Below, one piece after another: positions 1 to 8,489 of a DNA stretch of 18,062 bases. This stretch comes from CAYNYI01 sp964401455 (GTDB lineage: Bacteria > Fibrobacterota > OXYB2-FULL-49-7 > CAYNYI01). The notes under the pieces are model-generated. The model did not search any database. It was not told the origin of the DNA and worked only from the letters and a program-made list of their open reading frames with translations. A program made the translations under genes and the position numbers. The DNA lies in contig CAYNYI010000067.1 in assembly GCA_964401455.1 (NCBI GenBank), forward strand, positions 1-18,062. Direction: 5' to 3'. Position 1 is the stretch's first letter. Each line of letters begins with the position of its first letter.

Positions 1-2273
1 TAGCTCTGCCTAAGACTGTGAGCGAATTTGAAGCATTCTGTAACAGAATCTCCGACCTTAAAAACGGAGAGGCTGTCGGAGCATCGATAGAAACCGGTCT
101 TACCGCCGCATGGCGTCTTCAGGCCTGGACTTCAATGTTTGGCGGGCTTTTATTCAGTACTGATTCGGCAGGCAAAAATATAGCTGCTCTTGATAATAAG
201 CCTGCAAAAGATTATCTGAAATGGGTTAAGGACCTTGTTGATACAAAACGTTATCATTACGAAAAAGACGGAGTCCGTTATATTTACGAAAAACATGTTG
301 ACAGCGAAGAAAACCGTATATATATAGTCAAGGGGGAGGGCAGCCGGACCGCCTATTATCCCGCTTTTGACCTGGACCCCAAGGATCCTGAAATAATGGA
401 ATATATTGACAATCTCGATAATTCTGAAAAATACTATTCAAAGCCGGCCAAGGTATACACCGAGTTTTCCCTGGAACAGAAGGACCGGGATATAGAAACC
501 GGGTATGTCGGAATAGGGAACGCGAGTCAGACCTCGCTAAGTAATGCCTTTATGTCGAAAGACCCTTCCGTTGAAGTCGGAATGCCTATTCCGGATGGTA
601 AGTTTTTTACTGAATATGAAGAGTTAAATGACGGCAAGGTGAAGATTCCCGGAGGCACTGTAATAAACTCTAATAATATTGTTGAGGTTGTTGAATACAA
701 ACCTTACAGTAGGGGTTATCAGTATTCACGCCCTCCTGCTCCAGTAAAAGGAACCGGGCTTGTCCGTTTTACAGACGGTGTTACTGTTCCCGCGGATTCC
801 GTTATTAAGGTTAAAGGGTACCGTATTCGTGCTTATATACTCACAACAAGTTATTACGGCTTAAATCATGAATGCGCAAAAGATTCCACGCTTCTCGATG
901 CTGCCGCGAGGTATCTGCTTTATACTGTTTCCTATGAGTCTCAGAAGGTACTGACAGACAAAATGGTTTCCCTTGGTAAAGGTCTTTTTCAACATCCCAG
1001 ATTTCTGCGTAAGTTCGGATATGATAATCTGGCAAAAAGGCAGCCCGAAGAGTGGGGAGTCATGTTTGAAAAGCTTAACAGATACGGTGTAGCCGGCATG
1101 ATGATACCCGAAACGCGCGGCCTTTTATCGTATATTAAATCTATGTATGAGAGTGTGCTTCTTTCTAACACTCCCATAGAAGTGGCTCAGGAAAATTTTA
1201 ACCGTAAGGCTAACCGTAAACTCTTTTTCAAGGAATCACCCGAGGTAATGCGGAAGTATAGAGTTATTGCCGGCATTGTTGTAGCGTTTCTCTTTATATT
1301 TCTGATATTCGCTGCGGTATTTGTGGCAAAAAAGATTACCAGCGGAAAGATGGGTAGCGGAAAATACAACCTGAGAACCAGGATTCCCATAAAGGAGCAG
1401 CTTTCTGCCTGGGTCTTCATGTTTCCGGCCATTGCGTTTTTGGGAATCTTTATATATATTCCCCTTTTGAAGGGGGCCCAGATGGCTTTCTACGATTATC
1501 ATGTTGTAGCTGACTCGGTTTTTATAGGGCTTGATAACTTTATAGCAATGTTTCTCGACGAAGATTTTTACGCGACACTGATGCGTACTTTTACCTATGT
1601 TGGTCTTACATTGGGGCTTGGATTTGTGGTTCCTCTGATATTGGCTTTGCTTGTAAGCGAAGTTCCGAGAGGAAGCGTGTTTTTCCGGGTTGTTTATTAT
1701 CTACCGGCGATTACAAGCGGGGTCGTTATAATGCTGCTCTGGGTCCAGTTCTATCAGCCGGATCAGCACGGTCTTTTTAACAGCCTGCTTATAAATGCCG
1801 GAATAATCGACAAGGGCGAGCCGCTTAAATTTCTGCAGGACGCGGATATGGCGATGATATGCGTTATTCTGCCGAGTATATGGATGCATGCCGGGCCGGG
1901 AAGCCTTATATATCAGGCAGGGCTTAAAAGTATCCCGGAAGAATTATATGAAGCGGCCGATCTGGATGGAGCGGGTCCTGTATATAAAGCTTTTAACATA
2001 ACGGTCCCTCACTTGAAAGCCATTCTCATAATAAACTTTGTCGGTGCTTTCATCGGTTCTTTTCAGGCCTCCGGTAATATTCTTGCCATGACCGGCGGCG
2101 GACCTTCGGACGCGACGATGGTTATGGGGCTGCGCGTTTGGATGGATGCTTTTACTTTGCTTAAATTCGGTGCTGCTACAGCCATGGGATGGATTATGGC
2201 GGTAGTTTTGATTTCTTTTACTCTTGTCCAGATTAATATTATGCAGAAGGTAGAGTTTAAGTCAGCTAAATAA
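1..2273 (+). CDS. Solute-binding domain fused to sugar-type ABC transporter permease (5' partial)
   Basis: The frame is open to the left edge (first full codon at 3), so the N-terminus lies outside the window and the GTG at 18 is not the true start. Numbering from that GTG, residues ~1-410 are soluble and resemble a family-1 sugar-binding protein ('LQAWTSMFGGLLFSTDSAG', then 'NKPAKDYLKWVKDL', and a late 'AARYLLYTVSYESQKVL'), with a beta-rich stretch at ~190-275. One transmembrane helix follows (~416-440), then a basic linker (~440-462), then a MalF/UgpA-like permease. Its EAA loop is clear: E645-A-A, G651, ending 'ITVPHLK'. The protein would import a sugar or oligosaccharide with a second permease and an ATPase, neither of which is encoded here. 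The helix and the positively charged linker fit a periplasmic binding domain tethered to its own permease. A strong terminator follows. The permease assignment is secure; the binding-domain assignment is moderate, and the substrate is unknown. Confidence 0.85.
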   Translation, partial: ALPKTVSEFEAFCNRISDLKNGEAVGASIETGLTAAWRLQAWTSMFGGLLFSTDSAGKNIAALDNKPAKDYLKWVKDLVDTKRYHYEKDGVRYIYEKHVDSEENRIYIVKGEGSRTAYYPAFDLDPKDPEIMEYIDNLDNSEKYYSKPAKVYTEFSLEQKDRDIETGYVGIGNASQTSLSNAFMSKDPSVEVGMPIPDGKFFTEYEELNDGKVKIPGGTVINSNNIVEVVEYKPYSRGYQYSRPPAPVKGTGLVRFTDGVTVPADSVIKVKGYRIRAYILTTSYYGLNHECAKDSTLLDAAARYLLYTVSYESQKVLTDKMVSLGKGLFQHPRFLRKFGYDNLAKRQPEEWGVMFEKLNRYGVAGMMIPETRGLLSYIKSMYESVLLSNTPIEVAQENFNRKANRKLFFKESPEVMRKYRVIAGIVVAFLFIFLIFAAVFVAKKITSGKMGSGKYNLRTRIPIKEQLSAWVFMFPAIAFLGIFIYIPLLKGAQMAFYDYHVVADSVFIGLDNFIAMFLDEDFYATLMRTFTYVGLTLGLGFVVPLILALLVSEVPRGSVFFRVVYYLPAITSGVVIMLLWVQFYQPDQHGLFNSLLINAGIIDKGEPLKFLQDADMAMICVILPSIWMHAGPGSLIYQAGLKSIPEELYEAADLDGAGPVYKAFNITVPHLKAILIINFVGAFIGSFQASGNILAMTGGGPSDATMVMGLRVWMDAFTLLKFGAATAMGWIMAVVLISFTLVQINIMQKVEFKSAK

Positions 2274-2291
2274 ATTATTAATGTTGATATT

Positions 2292-2329
2292 AATCAGGGA
2301 CCTCTTACTTCAAAAGCAGGTCCCTGATT
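2292..2329 (+). terminator. Intrinsic terminator-like hairpin after the transporter gene
   Basis: A perfect 12-bp inverted repeat (AATCAGGGACCT at 2292-2303, AGGTCCCTGATT at 2318-2329) encloses a 14-nt loop. It begins 18 bp after the stop at 2273. The arms begin with A and end with T, but only a short T run follows (TTTATTC), so it may be a weaker or bidirectional terminator. It separates the transporter gene from the downstream genes. Confidence 0.7.
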
Positions 2330-2425
2330 TATTCAGGCTGAACGCTTTTCTTGATTATTGTAAATGTCATTAAATAGATTTTACTTTACTGACGACTTTT
2401 ACCGCAGCAGATCGGAATTTAATCA

Positions 2426-3025
2426 ATGAGCGCAATTTTTATTTCTTTTATCGTAATCATTGCAGTTATAATTCTTCTTGCGCTTATTATAGGCAGCAGG
2501 AAAAAGGAAGAGCCGGAAAGCGTACCGGAATTTCCTCATATTCATGCAAGCGGAGTTTATTCGGTCATTAGGAAATCCCCGAGGGAAGATGTACTTAAAA
2601 TACGTCCGGATAAAAATGAAATAAAAAAAATCCTTTCTCAGAAAGGAAAAGATTCTTCCGGAAACCCTTTAACTTCATCGGATATTGAGAAATTATGCCG
2701 GGAATGGGCTGAAGGCATCGAAGAAAATATTAAAGCGGTAGAGGAAGCTGATGAGCTTGGCAGAAATAATTTTCTTCTTGAAAGGACCCCTGAATGTGTC
2801 GGATGCTGTAATATAGGGGAAGGAACGGGGATGATGCTTTCCCGTGAGGATATTTACAGACACCCTGAGCTTATTCCTCCATACCATCCCGGATGCGGTT
2901 GCAGAATTATGAGCGATGTTGACTGGGACAGCAAGAAGACAGTGATTTTGGCACCTTTAAGACAAAAAGAAGAAGGCGGATATAATTTACCGCAATGGGA
3001 TTCGGTTATAATAAATAAACAATAA
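2426..3025 (+). CDS. Membrane-anchored protein with phage Mu F/gp7-like Cys-His C-terminal module
   Basis: A 199-residue protein. Residues ~3-23 form one strongly hydrophobic helix followed by basic RKK, so the rest is predicted cytoplasmic if this is an anchor, or exported if it is a signal sequence. The middle (~60-115) is charged and probably helical. The C-terminal part has C124-x2-C127-C128, then 'PPYHPGCGCRI' (H154, C157, C159). The spacing C-x2-C ... P-x-HP-x-C-x-C is what is seen at the end of phage Mu gpF/SPP1 gp7-type minor head proteins ('PPxHPNCRC'), where it looks like a small metal-binding fold. No other phage gene is nearby, so a borrowed module is more likely than a prophage remnant. 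The start has no clear Shine-Dalgarno. Function is unknown and the family link rests on motif recognition only. Confidence 0.7.
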   Translation: MSAIFISFIVIIAVIILLALIIGSRKKEEPESVPEFPHIHASGVYSVIRKSPREDVLKIRPDKNEIKKILSQKGKDSSGNPLTSSDIEKLCREWAEGIEENIKAVEEADELGRNNFLLERTPECVGCCNIGEGTGMMLSREDIYRHPELIPPYHPGCGCRIMSDVDWDSKKTVILAPLRQKEEGGYNLPQWDSVIINKQ

Positions 3026-3044
3026 CTTCTTTGTATAAAAAAAT

Positions 3045-5225
3045 ATGCTGGGAAACAGATTCTTTCTTGTAGTTCTTATATTTGCCTGCCTAATCGGCCG
3101 AACCTTTGCTGTAGGACAGGCCGCAGCGATCAGTCTTAATTTTCCGCCTGGCGGAAGAGCTACAGGTATGGGAGAGGCCTTTACAGCCCTTGCGGATGAT
3201 GTTTTTACAACCTATTATAATCCTGCCGGCCTCGGCCAGGGGCCCCTGGCCAATGAATGGACGCGTTATACAGAGCCTTTTGAAAATACCGGAGATATCA
3301 AGGTTATATCAGGAAAAAGAAAGCTCAATATTATGGAAAAAAATTCTATATGGGCTTCAGCCGATTCCGGACTTTTCCGTTTTAACGGTAAGTCATGGCT
3401 AGGATACGACGTTATTCCTCTTGAACAGGGAGACAGAATTGATGATGTTCTGCTTCGATATATCAATGTACCTTCGGATGAGAAGGAAAATTACTCGGAA
3501 TTTATCGATTCGGTCAGGGCTTATAATAACATAGTTACGGAAGAGGACGAACTGCTTACCCCGGACATTATGGTTCCGTTTAGATTCGTCGTGAAGTTTT
3601 CAATAAATTGTCTTGAGGTTTCCGAAGGCGGAATTCTTCATATCGGTACACGCGGGGGGCTCTACACGTATGATGGTGTTTCCTGGAGACGTATTACAAG
3701 TCTTGACGGCCTGCCAGAAGATAATATTACCTCCGTCACCGACTCGGAAGGAGAGCTTTATGTTATTACAAATTCCGGGATATCCTACAAAAAAGGCGTT
3801 GACTGGGTTTTAATCGATACCTCAAAAGGTCTGCCCTCATTGCAGGTAAACAGTGTCTTTGTTTCAGAAGGCAAAGCATACGTTGCAACAGAAAAAGGGT
3901 TTGCCGTAATGAAACGCGATGAGGTTACCGCTGTTTACGACACCTCTGACGGGCTCCTGGACAACAGCGTTCGGGATATTGCGATTGACGCAGAAATTTA
4001 TCTATGGGCTGCCTGTAAGGGCGGGGCTGTCCAGATTTTTGATATTGCCGATCCGTCCAGATGGAAAAAGTTCAGATTTAAAGACAATGAGGTAAGTGGT
4101 ATAACCGTTGATCCGAAAGATTTTATATGGATAGCCACGGCCAAGGGTTTGTTCCGGTATAAAAAAGGAAAGTTTCAGGTTAAATCTAAAAGATATGTGG
4201 GTGCGGAATGGATCCATTTTCATGGTAAGAACGGTATGACAGGAGACCGTGTTACATCGCTTATGGTTCAGGGGGATGATATCTGGACATCAACCCCTGA
4301 AGGGATAGCACGATACGACAAAGCGGATATTCAGATCGATGCCTTTGCGGAGCAGCTTCTGCCGGATTTTAATCTTGACGATATGTATCACGCGTTCAGC
4401 AGTATTACTATTCCAACGGAGGAATGGGGAACCATAGGTTTGCTTATCAATTATCTGAATTTCGGGGAAAGTGACCATACAGCGGCGGATGGTCGTATTC
4501 TCGGTACTTTTAAATCTTATGAATTTAACGTGGGTATTTCTTACGGGCTTCTTTTAAAACAAAATCTTTCTATTGGTCTCGGCCTTAAATATGTTTATTC
4601 AGATCTTGCCGGCGGAGCATCGGTCGGTAATCAGGAAAGTGACGCGGGGCAGTCTTTCGGAGTTGACCTGTCGGTTCTGAAAAGAGGATTGTTTACCGAA
4701 AATTTGGATGTCGGCGCGAATCTTATGAATATGGGCCCTACTATAGCTTACATTGACGAGGAACAGGCTGATCCGATACCATTTTCTCTTGTTCTCGGAG
4801 CCGCATACCATCTTTTCAGGACTCCGGTGCATGAGATCTCAGCTGTTTTTGATATTAACCGAGAGATGGTTTACAGAGAAGGTAACGATGTTGCGCCTTT
4901 TTATGAGGCGTTTTTCAAAAACTTTACTGATTCCGGAGATTCGCTTTCTTTCTTCGAGGGAGTGCGGCAGGAGTTTCGGGAAAATGTTTACAGCCTGGGA
5001 TTTGAATATGTTTATTCTGATTTTGTGGCTTTTCGTCTGGGGCATATGATAGATATAGAAGGTTCAAGAGAAGAAAACACATTCGGTTTCGGGCTTGATC
5101 TGCAGGATATTGTATTTGATTATTCCTATATAACAAGTTCAAATATATACGGAAGTCTTACCGGTCGCGATATTAAATCAGTCAGAAATGGACAGACCAG
5201 ATTCTCGCTTATTCTCTCAATATGA
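3045..5225 (+). CDS. PorV-like outer-membrane barrel with inserted seven-motif beta-propeller
   Basis: A 726-residue secreted protein with a signal peptide (residues 1-22, hydrophobic core then 'RTFA'). Residues 34-63 carry the PorV/PorQ-family start ('PPGGRATGMGEAF', then 'YYNPAGL'). The barrel is then interrupted. From ~90 to ~425 there are seven copies of a two-component-regulator-type propeller motif (e.g. 'IWASADSGLFRFNGKSW', 'LHIGTRGGLYTYDGVSW', 'IWIATAKGLFRYKKGKF', 'IWTSTPEGIARYDKADI'), enough for one closed seven-blade ring. From ~430 the barrel resumes ('YEFNVGISYGL', 'LSIGLGLKYVYSDLAGG') and runs to a terminal aromatic-rich strand. PorV proteins act in the outer membrane as shuttles for type IX secretion substrates. 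The propeller probably sits on one face of the barrel. The start lies 19 bp after the previous stop, in an A-rich leader without Shine-Dalgarno. The gene is 11 bp from the next one, so the two are probably cotranscribed. Confidence 0.85.
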   Translation: MLGNRFFLVVLIFACLIGRTFAVGQAAAISLNFPPGGRATGMGEAFTALADDVFTTYYNPAGLGQGPLANEWTRYTEPFENTGDIKVISGKRKLNIMEKNSIWASADSGLFRFNGKSWLGYDVIPLEQGDRIDDVLLRYINVPSDEKENYSEFIDSVRAYNNIVTEEDELLTPDIMVPFRFVVKFSINCLEVSEGGILHIGTRGGLYTYDGVSWRRITSLDGLPEDNITSVTDSEGELYVITNSGISYKKGVDWVLIDTSKGLPSLQVNSVFVSEGKAYVATEKGFAVMKRDEVTAVYDTSDGLLDNSVRDIAIDAEIYLWAACKGGAVQIFDIADPSRWKKFRFKDNEVSGITVDPKDFIWIATAKGLFRYKKGKFQVKSKRYVGAEWIHFHGKNGMTGDRVTSLMVQGDDIWTSTPEGIARYDKADIQIDAFAEQLLPDFNLDDMYHAFSSITIPTEEWGTIGLLINYLNFGESDHTAADGRILGTFKSYEFNVGISYGLLLKQNLSIGLGLKYVYSDLAGGASVGNQESDAGQSFGVDLSVLKRGLFTENLDVGANLMNMGPTIAYIDEEQADPIPFSLVLGAAYHLFRTPVHEISAVFDINREMVYREGNDVAPFYEAFFKNFTDSGDSLSFFEGVRQEFRENVYSLGFEYVYSDFVAFRLGHMIDIEGSREENTFGFGLDLQDIVFDYSYITSSNIYGSLTGRDIKSVRNGQTRFSLILSI

Positions 5226-5236
5226 TTTGGTGATTT

Positions 5237-8200
5237 ATGACCGCACCCGACCTTTTAAGAAAAATTTTCTTCCTGTCGGTTTTGCTTGTCGTTACTGCAG
5301 GCGGCGTTTACGGTGCCCGTATTACTGTGCTTAGAGCTGAATTTCTTCTGGACAACAATGACTTTACTACCGGTAACGGCCGTTTTTACAGGGGACAGTG
5401 GGGTGTGCCTGTTTATCCTTTTGATTATCCTGTTCACGATTCATCTTACTTCAGCGCTCACATGGAATTTGTTAAAAACTACTATGACAAAGTTTCTTCA
5501 GGAAGAATGTCTATCGATTACAGAATTGTTGATACAGTCGTCTCGCTGGACAGAGAGATGGCTTATTACAGGCCCTTGAAGGAACCGGAGGAATCAAATG
5601 ATGAATACGGAGAAAGACTTAACCGTAAAATAATGGAATTCTGTTCAGACGTGGTAAATGCCTACGAAGATACAGGGTTTGTTTTCGACCTTTCCGACAC
5701 TTCATGGTTTCTTATATTTCATGCGGGCGTATCTGCGCTTACGGATGGCGGAGAGCTGGGTGAGCTCGGTGCCGACAGCCCGAATGACTTTGTCGATTCC
5801 TATATATCTCCTCTTGATTTTAGAAGGTACTCTTCATATGCCGGATCGGAAACTATCGCGGGCAGGACGGGAATACCGGTAAATAGCGGAGCCGGGGTTA
5901 TTGATAAGATAATGATCTCTTCAGAAACTGCCAGCCAGGATTCTCTTTTCTGGGGTATTAACGGCATACTCGTTAATCAGACCGCCAGAGCGGCAGGATT
6001 GCCGAACCTTTTTGATACCGATGACGGAGTTACTGCTGTCGGGAATTTTTGTCTAATGGATTTTTCAGGATATTTCAGTTCGTTTCGGGGTTATGTACCT
6101 CCTTATCCATCAGCCTGGTGCAGAGAATATCTCGGATGGGTTGAACCTGTGGAAGCAGTACCCGGAAAAGACAGCGTCTATACGGTTACAAGTGTTCAGC
6201 GTGATTCAACAGGCAGTATGGGGAGCGTCCTTAAGGTTCGGATAAGCGATAATGAATATTTTCTTATTGAGAACCGTATAAGGACACATAATTCAATAGA
6301 TACCCTTGAAATAAGAACATACGAAGGTGCCGTCAGTAAAATGACTTTCGATCCCGATAAACAGGCCGACTTTTTTGAGAGCAAAGAAGGAACGAAAAAT
6401 GCCGGTATAGTAATATCATCATCAAGCTATGATCTCGGTCTCCCGGCTTCCGGGCTTCTTGTATGGCATATTAATGAGAAAGTTGTTTCGGCGGGAATAG
6501 CTTCGGATGAAGTAAACGCGGATAAAGACAACAGGGGGGTTGCTCTTAAGGAAGCTGACGGTTCAAAAGCCATAGGTTATGAGTATGAATCTCTTCTGGG
6601 TTCTTATTATGATTATGGTTCCGGTTCGGATGTTTATCCGCATTATAATCTTACTACGGAAGACTCCGTTTTTATTTTCGGCCCTTATACAAGACCCTCG
6701 ACAGAAAGCAGCAATGGAGCCCCGTCTCACATAAAAATTTCATTCGAGCCTTCTTCAGGAGCTTTAAAAGAGAATACCGAAAGCTTTCTCGGGGATTCGA
6801 TTGTAAATTACCGCTCGGCCGAATTCAAGGTTAAGATTACATGGGGGCGCAGTCAGGGAAGATGGCCCGCATTCAGCGACAGCCTGGTGTCGGAACTTGG
6901 TCCTGTACTATTCGGACCTGCCGATACATCAGTTGTCTCGGTTTTTTCAGAAAGTGGAAAAGTATACGGCTACGGTTCCGATGGTTCTCTTTATTTTGTT
7001 GACTCCTCGGCTTCGGGAAATTCAATAACAAGCGCGGCTTCTTCAGGCCGTTATTTATTTTATGGCTGTTCTACCGGCGTTATATTCAGGACGGAATTTT
7101 CCGGGGGCTTATTGCAGACAGATACAGCCGCTGTACCCGGAGGACGTATAAATAAAATAATGACCGGAAACTTTCTTGATGGATCAGCCGGAATGGAAGT
7201 GGTCTCTCTCAGCGATTCAGGCTATATCTCAGTATTTACGGTTTCAAAAGACACTTCCCTGCAGAGCAACTCTGGAGAAGATCTTTTAAGAGTATCATGC
7301 CCGGGAAGCGCCGCTCCGGTTACCGCAGCCGGCCTTGAACAGGGTGACGGCGCTCTGAAAACGGTCATTCTGCTTTCCGACGGGAATGTCTGTTTATTTG
7401 ATCCCGCCGAAGCCGGATTCAAAAATATAGGAAATGTTTCAATATCTGATCCTGTAGATATTATTACCGGTGATTTTGACAGAGACCGTTCTGACAAGGA
7501 AATATGTATTCTTTCCGGAAAAAACATCTATATGTTTAGGGCCGATGGTTCATCAGCCGGTGGAAAATGGCCTGTTACTCTGGATTCCCGGTCTCCGAAC
7601 GGTGCTCTTGCCGCAGGAGATATCGATGGTGACGGCTATGCGGATATACTGACCGGTTCCGGAAAAATGCTTTATGCATTTAACAGCAGGGGGTATTATC
7701 TTGAAAACTGGCCGGTGGAAAGGTTTATTGCCGACGGTTCTTTTTCCGCACCGATAATAGCGGACATGAACGGTGATGGCTATCAGGATGTAATATGCGG
7801 AGGAAAGGCCGGAGATCTGCTTGTTTACGGAGGCGATGGAAACGAGATTACTTTCAGGAAAGGTCAGAAGGCCTATTCGGATTTCCCGATACCGGGCGGC
7901 GCTCCCGTCTTGACTTCCCCAATTTATGCTCAAGCCGACTCAGACTATGAGTATGAAATATTTTTTAATACTTCCGCCGGGAATATTCACGCAGCAAACC
8001 TTCCGGGAACCGGCTCCGCTGTCCCTTTATGGCCTTCATACGGCCGCAGCTCCGCCCGGGCGGCCTTTTTGCCTGACTCACTTGTATATTCTTTTGAAGC
8101 TGTGGATGAAAAAGATATTACAGATCTCTATAATTACCCGAATCCTGTTAAAGCAACCTCCACCTATATACGGTATCATCTTGGTTCTGGCGCGTCCTCC

Positions 8201-8392
8201 GTATCAATGACAGTTTTCGACGGAGCAGGATCCGAGATATTCTCCAAAAAAGGTCTTGAGGCAGAATCCGGCTGGAACGAATACCACCTCTCTCTTAAGG
8301 ATGTTCAGCCGGGTGTTTATATGTGCAGAATAGATGCCTCGTTCGGCGGCACCGGGAAACACCGTTTCTGTAAAATTGCCGTGATCCGTTGA
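5237..8392 (+). CDS. Secreted M6-metalloprotease-like pseudoenzyme with FG-GAP-like repeats and sorting-like C-terminus
   Basis: A 1051-residue protein with a signal peptide (~1-26, ending 'GGVYGA'). Residues ~30-450 follow the immune-inhibitor-A (M6) peptidase pattern: 'AAGLPNLFDTDDG', 'FCLMDFSGYF', 'PSAWCREYLGWVEP', and later 'GLLVWHINE' (406-414) with 'GVALKEADGS'. At the place of the zinc motif HExxHxxGLPD the sequence is N247-Q-T-A-R251-A-A-G-L-P-N257: both His, the Glu and the Asp are all changed, so it should not be a zinc protease. Residues ~560-930 hold propeller/FG-GAP-like repeats with acidic loops ('GDFDRDRSDKE', 'GDIDGDGYADIL', 'ADMNGDGYQDVI'). The last ~85 residues ('LYNYPNPVKATSTYIRYHL' ... 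'GVYMCRI') look like a type IX C-terminal sorting or FlgD-like Ig module. Probably a surface-displayed binding or scaffold protein; its likely shuttle is the PorV-like gene just upstream. Confidence 0.85.
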   Translation: MTAPDLLRKIFFLSVLLVVTAGGVYGARITVLRAEFLLDNNDFTTGNGRFYRGQWGVPVYPFDYPVHDSSYFSAHMEFVKNYYDKVSSGRMSIDYRIVDTVVSLDREMAYYRPLKEPEESNDEYGERLNRKIMEFCSDVVNAYEDTGFVFDLSDTSWFLIFHAGVSALTDGGELGELGADSPNDFVDSYISPLDFRRYSSYAGSETIAGRTGIPVNSGAGVIDKIMISSETASQDSLFWGINGILVNQTARAAGLPNLFDTDDGVTAVGNFCLMDFSGYFSSFRGYVPPYPSAWCREYLGWVEPVEAVPGKDSVYTVTSVQRDSTGSMGSVLKVRISDNEYFLIENRIRTHNSIDTLEIRTYEGAVSKMTFDPDKQADFFESKEGTKNAGIVISSSSYDLGLPASGLLVWHINEKVVSAGIASDEVNADKDNRGVALKEADGSKAIGYEYESLLGSYYDYGSGSDVYPHYNLTTEDSVFIFGPYTRPSTESSNGAPSHIKISFEPSSGALKENTESFLGDSIVNYRSAEFKVKITWGRSQGRWPAFSDSLVSELGPVLFGPADTSVVSVFSESGKVYGYGSDGSLYFVDSSASGNSITSAASSGRYLFYGCSTGVIFRTEFSGGLLQTDTAAVPGGRINKIMTGNFLDGSAGMEVVSLSDSGYISVFTVSKDTSLQSNSGEDLLRVSCPGSAAPVTAAGLEQGDGALKTVILLSDGNVCLFDPAEAGFKNIGNVSISDPVDIITGDFDRDRSDKEICILSGKNIYMFRADGSSAGGKWPVTLDSRSPNGALAAGDIDGDGYADILTGSGKMLYAFNSRGYYLENWPVERFIADGSFSAPIIADMNGDGYQDVICGGKAGDLLVYGGDGNEITFRKGQKAYSDFPIPGGAPVLTSPIYAQADSDYEYEIFFNTSAGNIHAANLPGTGSAVPLWPSYGRSSARAAFLPDSLVYSFEAVDEKDITDLYNYPNPVKATSTYIRYHLGSGASSVSMTVFDGAGSEIFSKKGLEAESGWNEYHLSLKDVQPGVYMCRIDASFGGTGKHRFCKIAVIR

Positions 8393-8418
8393 TTCTGCAG
8401 CTTTGCTCTCCAAAAGTC

Positions 8419-8448
8419 TTGTCTGCCGCTTATAATTACTTGTATATT
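8419..8448 (+). promoter_or_regulatory. Possible sigma70-type promoter before the peptidase-barrel gene
   Basis: TTGTCT (8419-8424) and TATATT (8443-8448), preceded by TG, are 18 bp apart in the 97-bp gap between the pseudoprotease and the peptidase-barrel gene. The match is partial and the region is A+T-rich, so chance is a real possibility. It would allow the downstream gene its own transcript. Confidence 0.3.
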
Positions 8449-8489
8449 TTAAATTAGAAATCCTTTTACTATTAGCGGACGGTTTTATA

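Noticed and set aside
7222..7933. Minus-strand open frames inside the pseudoprotease gene
   Set aside because: They lie opposite a long gene with clear domain structure, have no recognisable domains or start signals, and are shadows of it.
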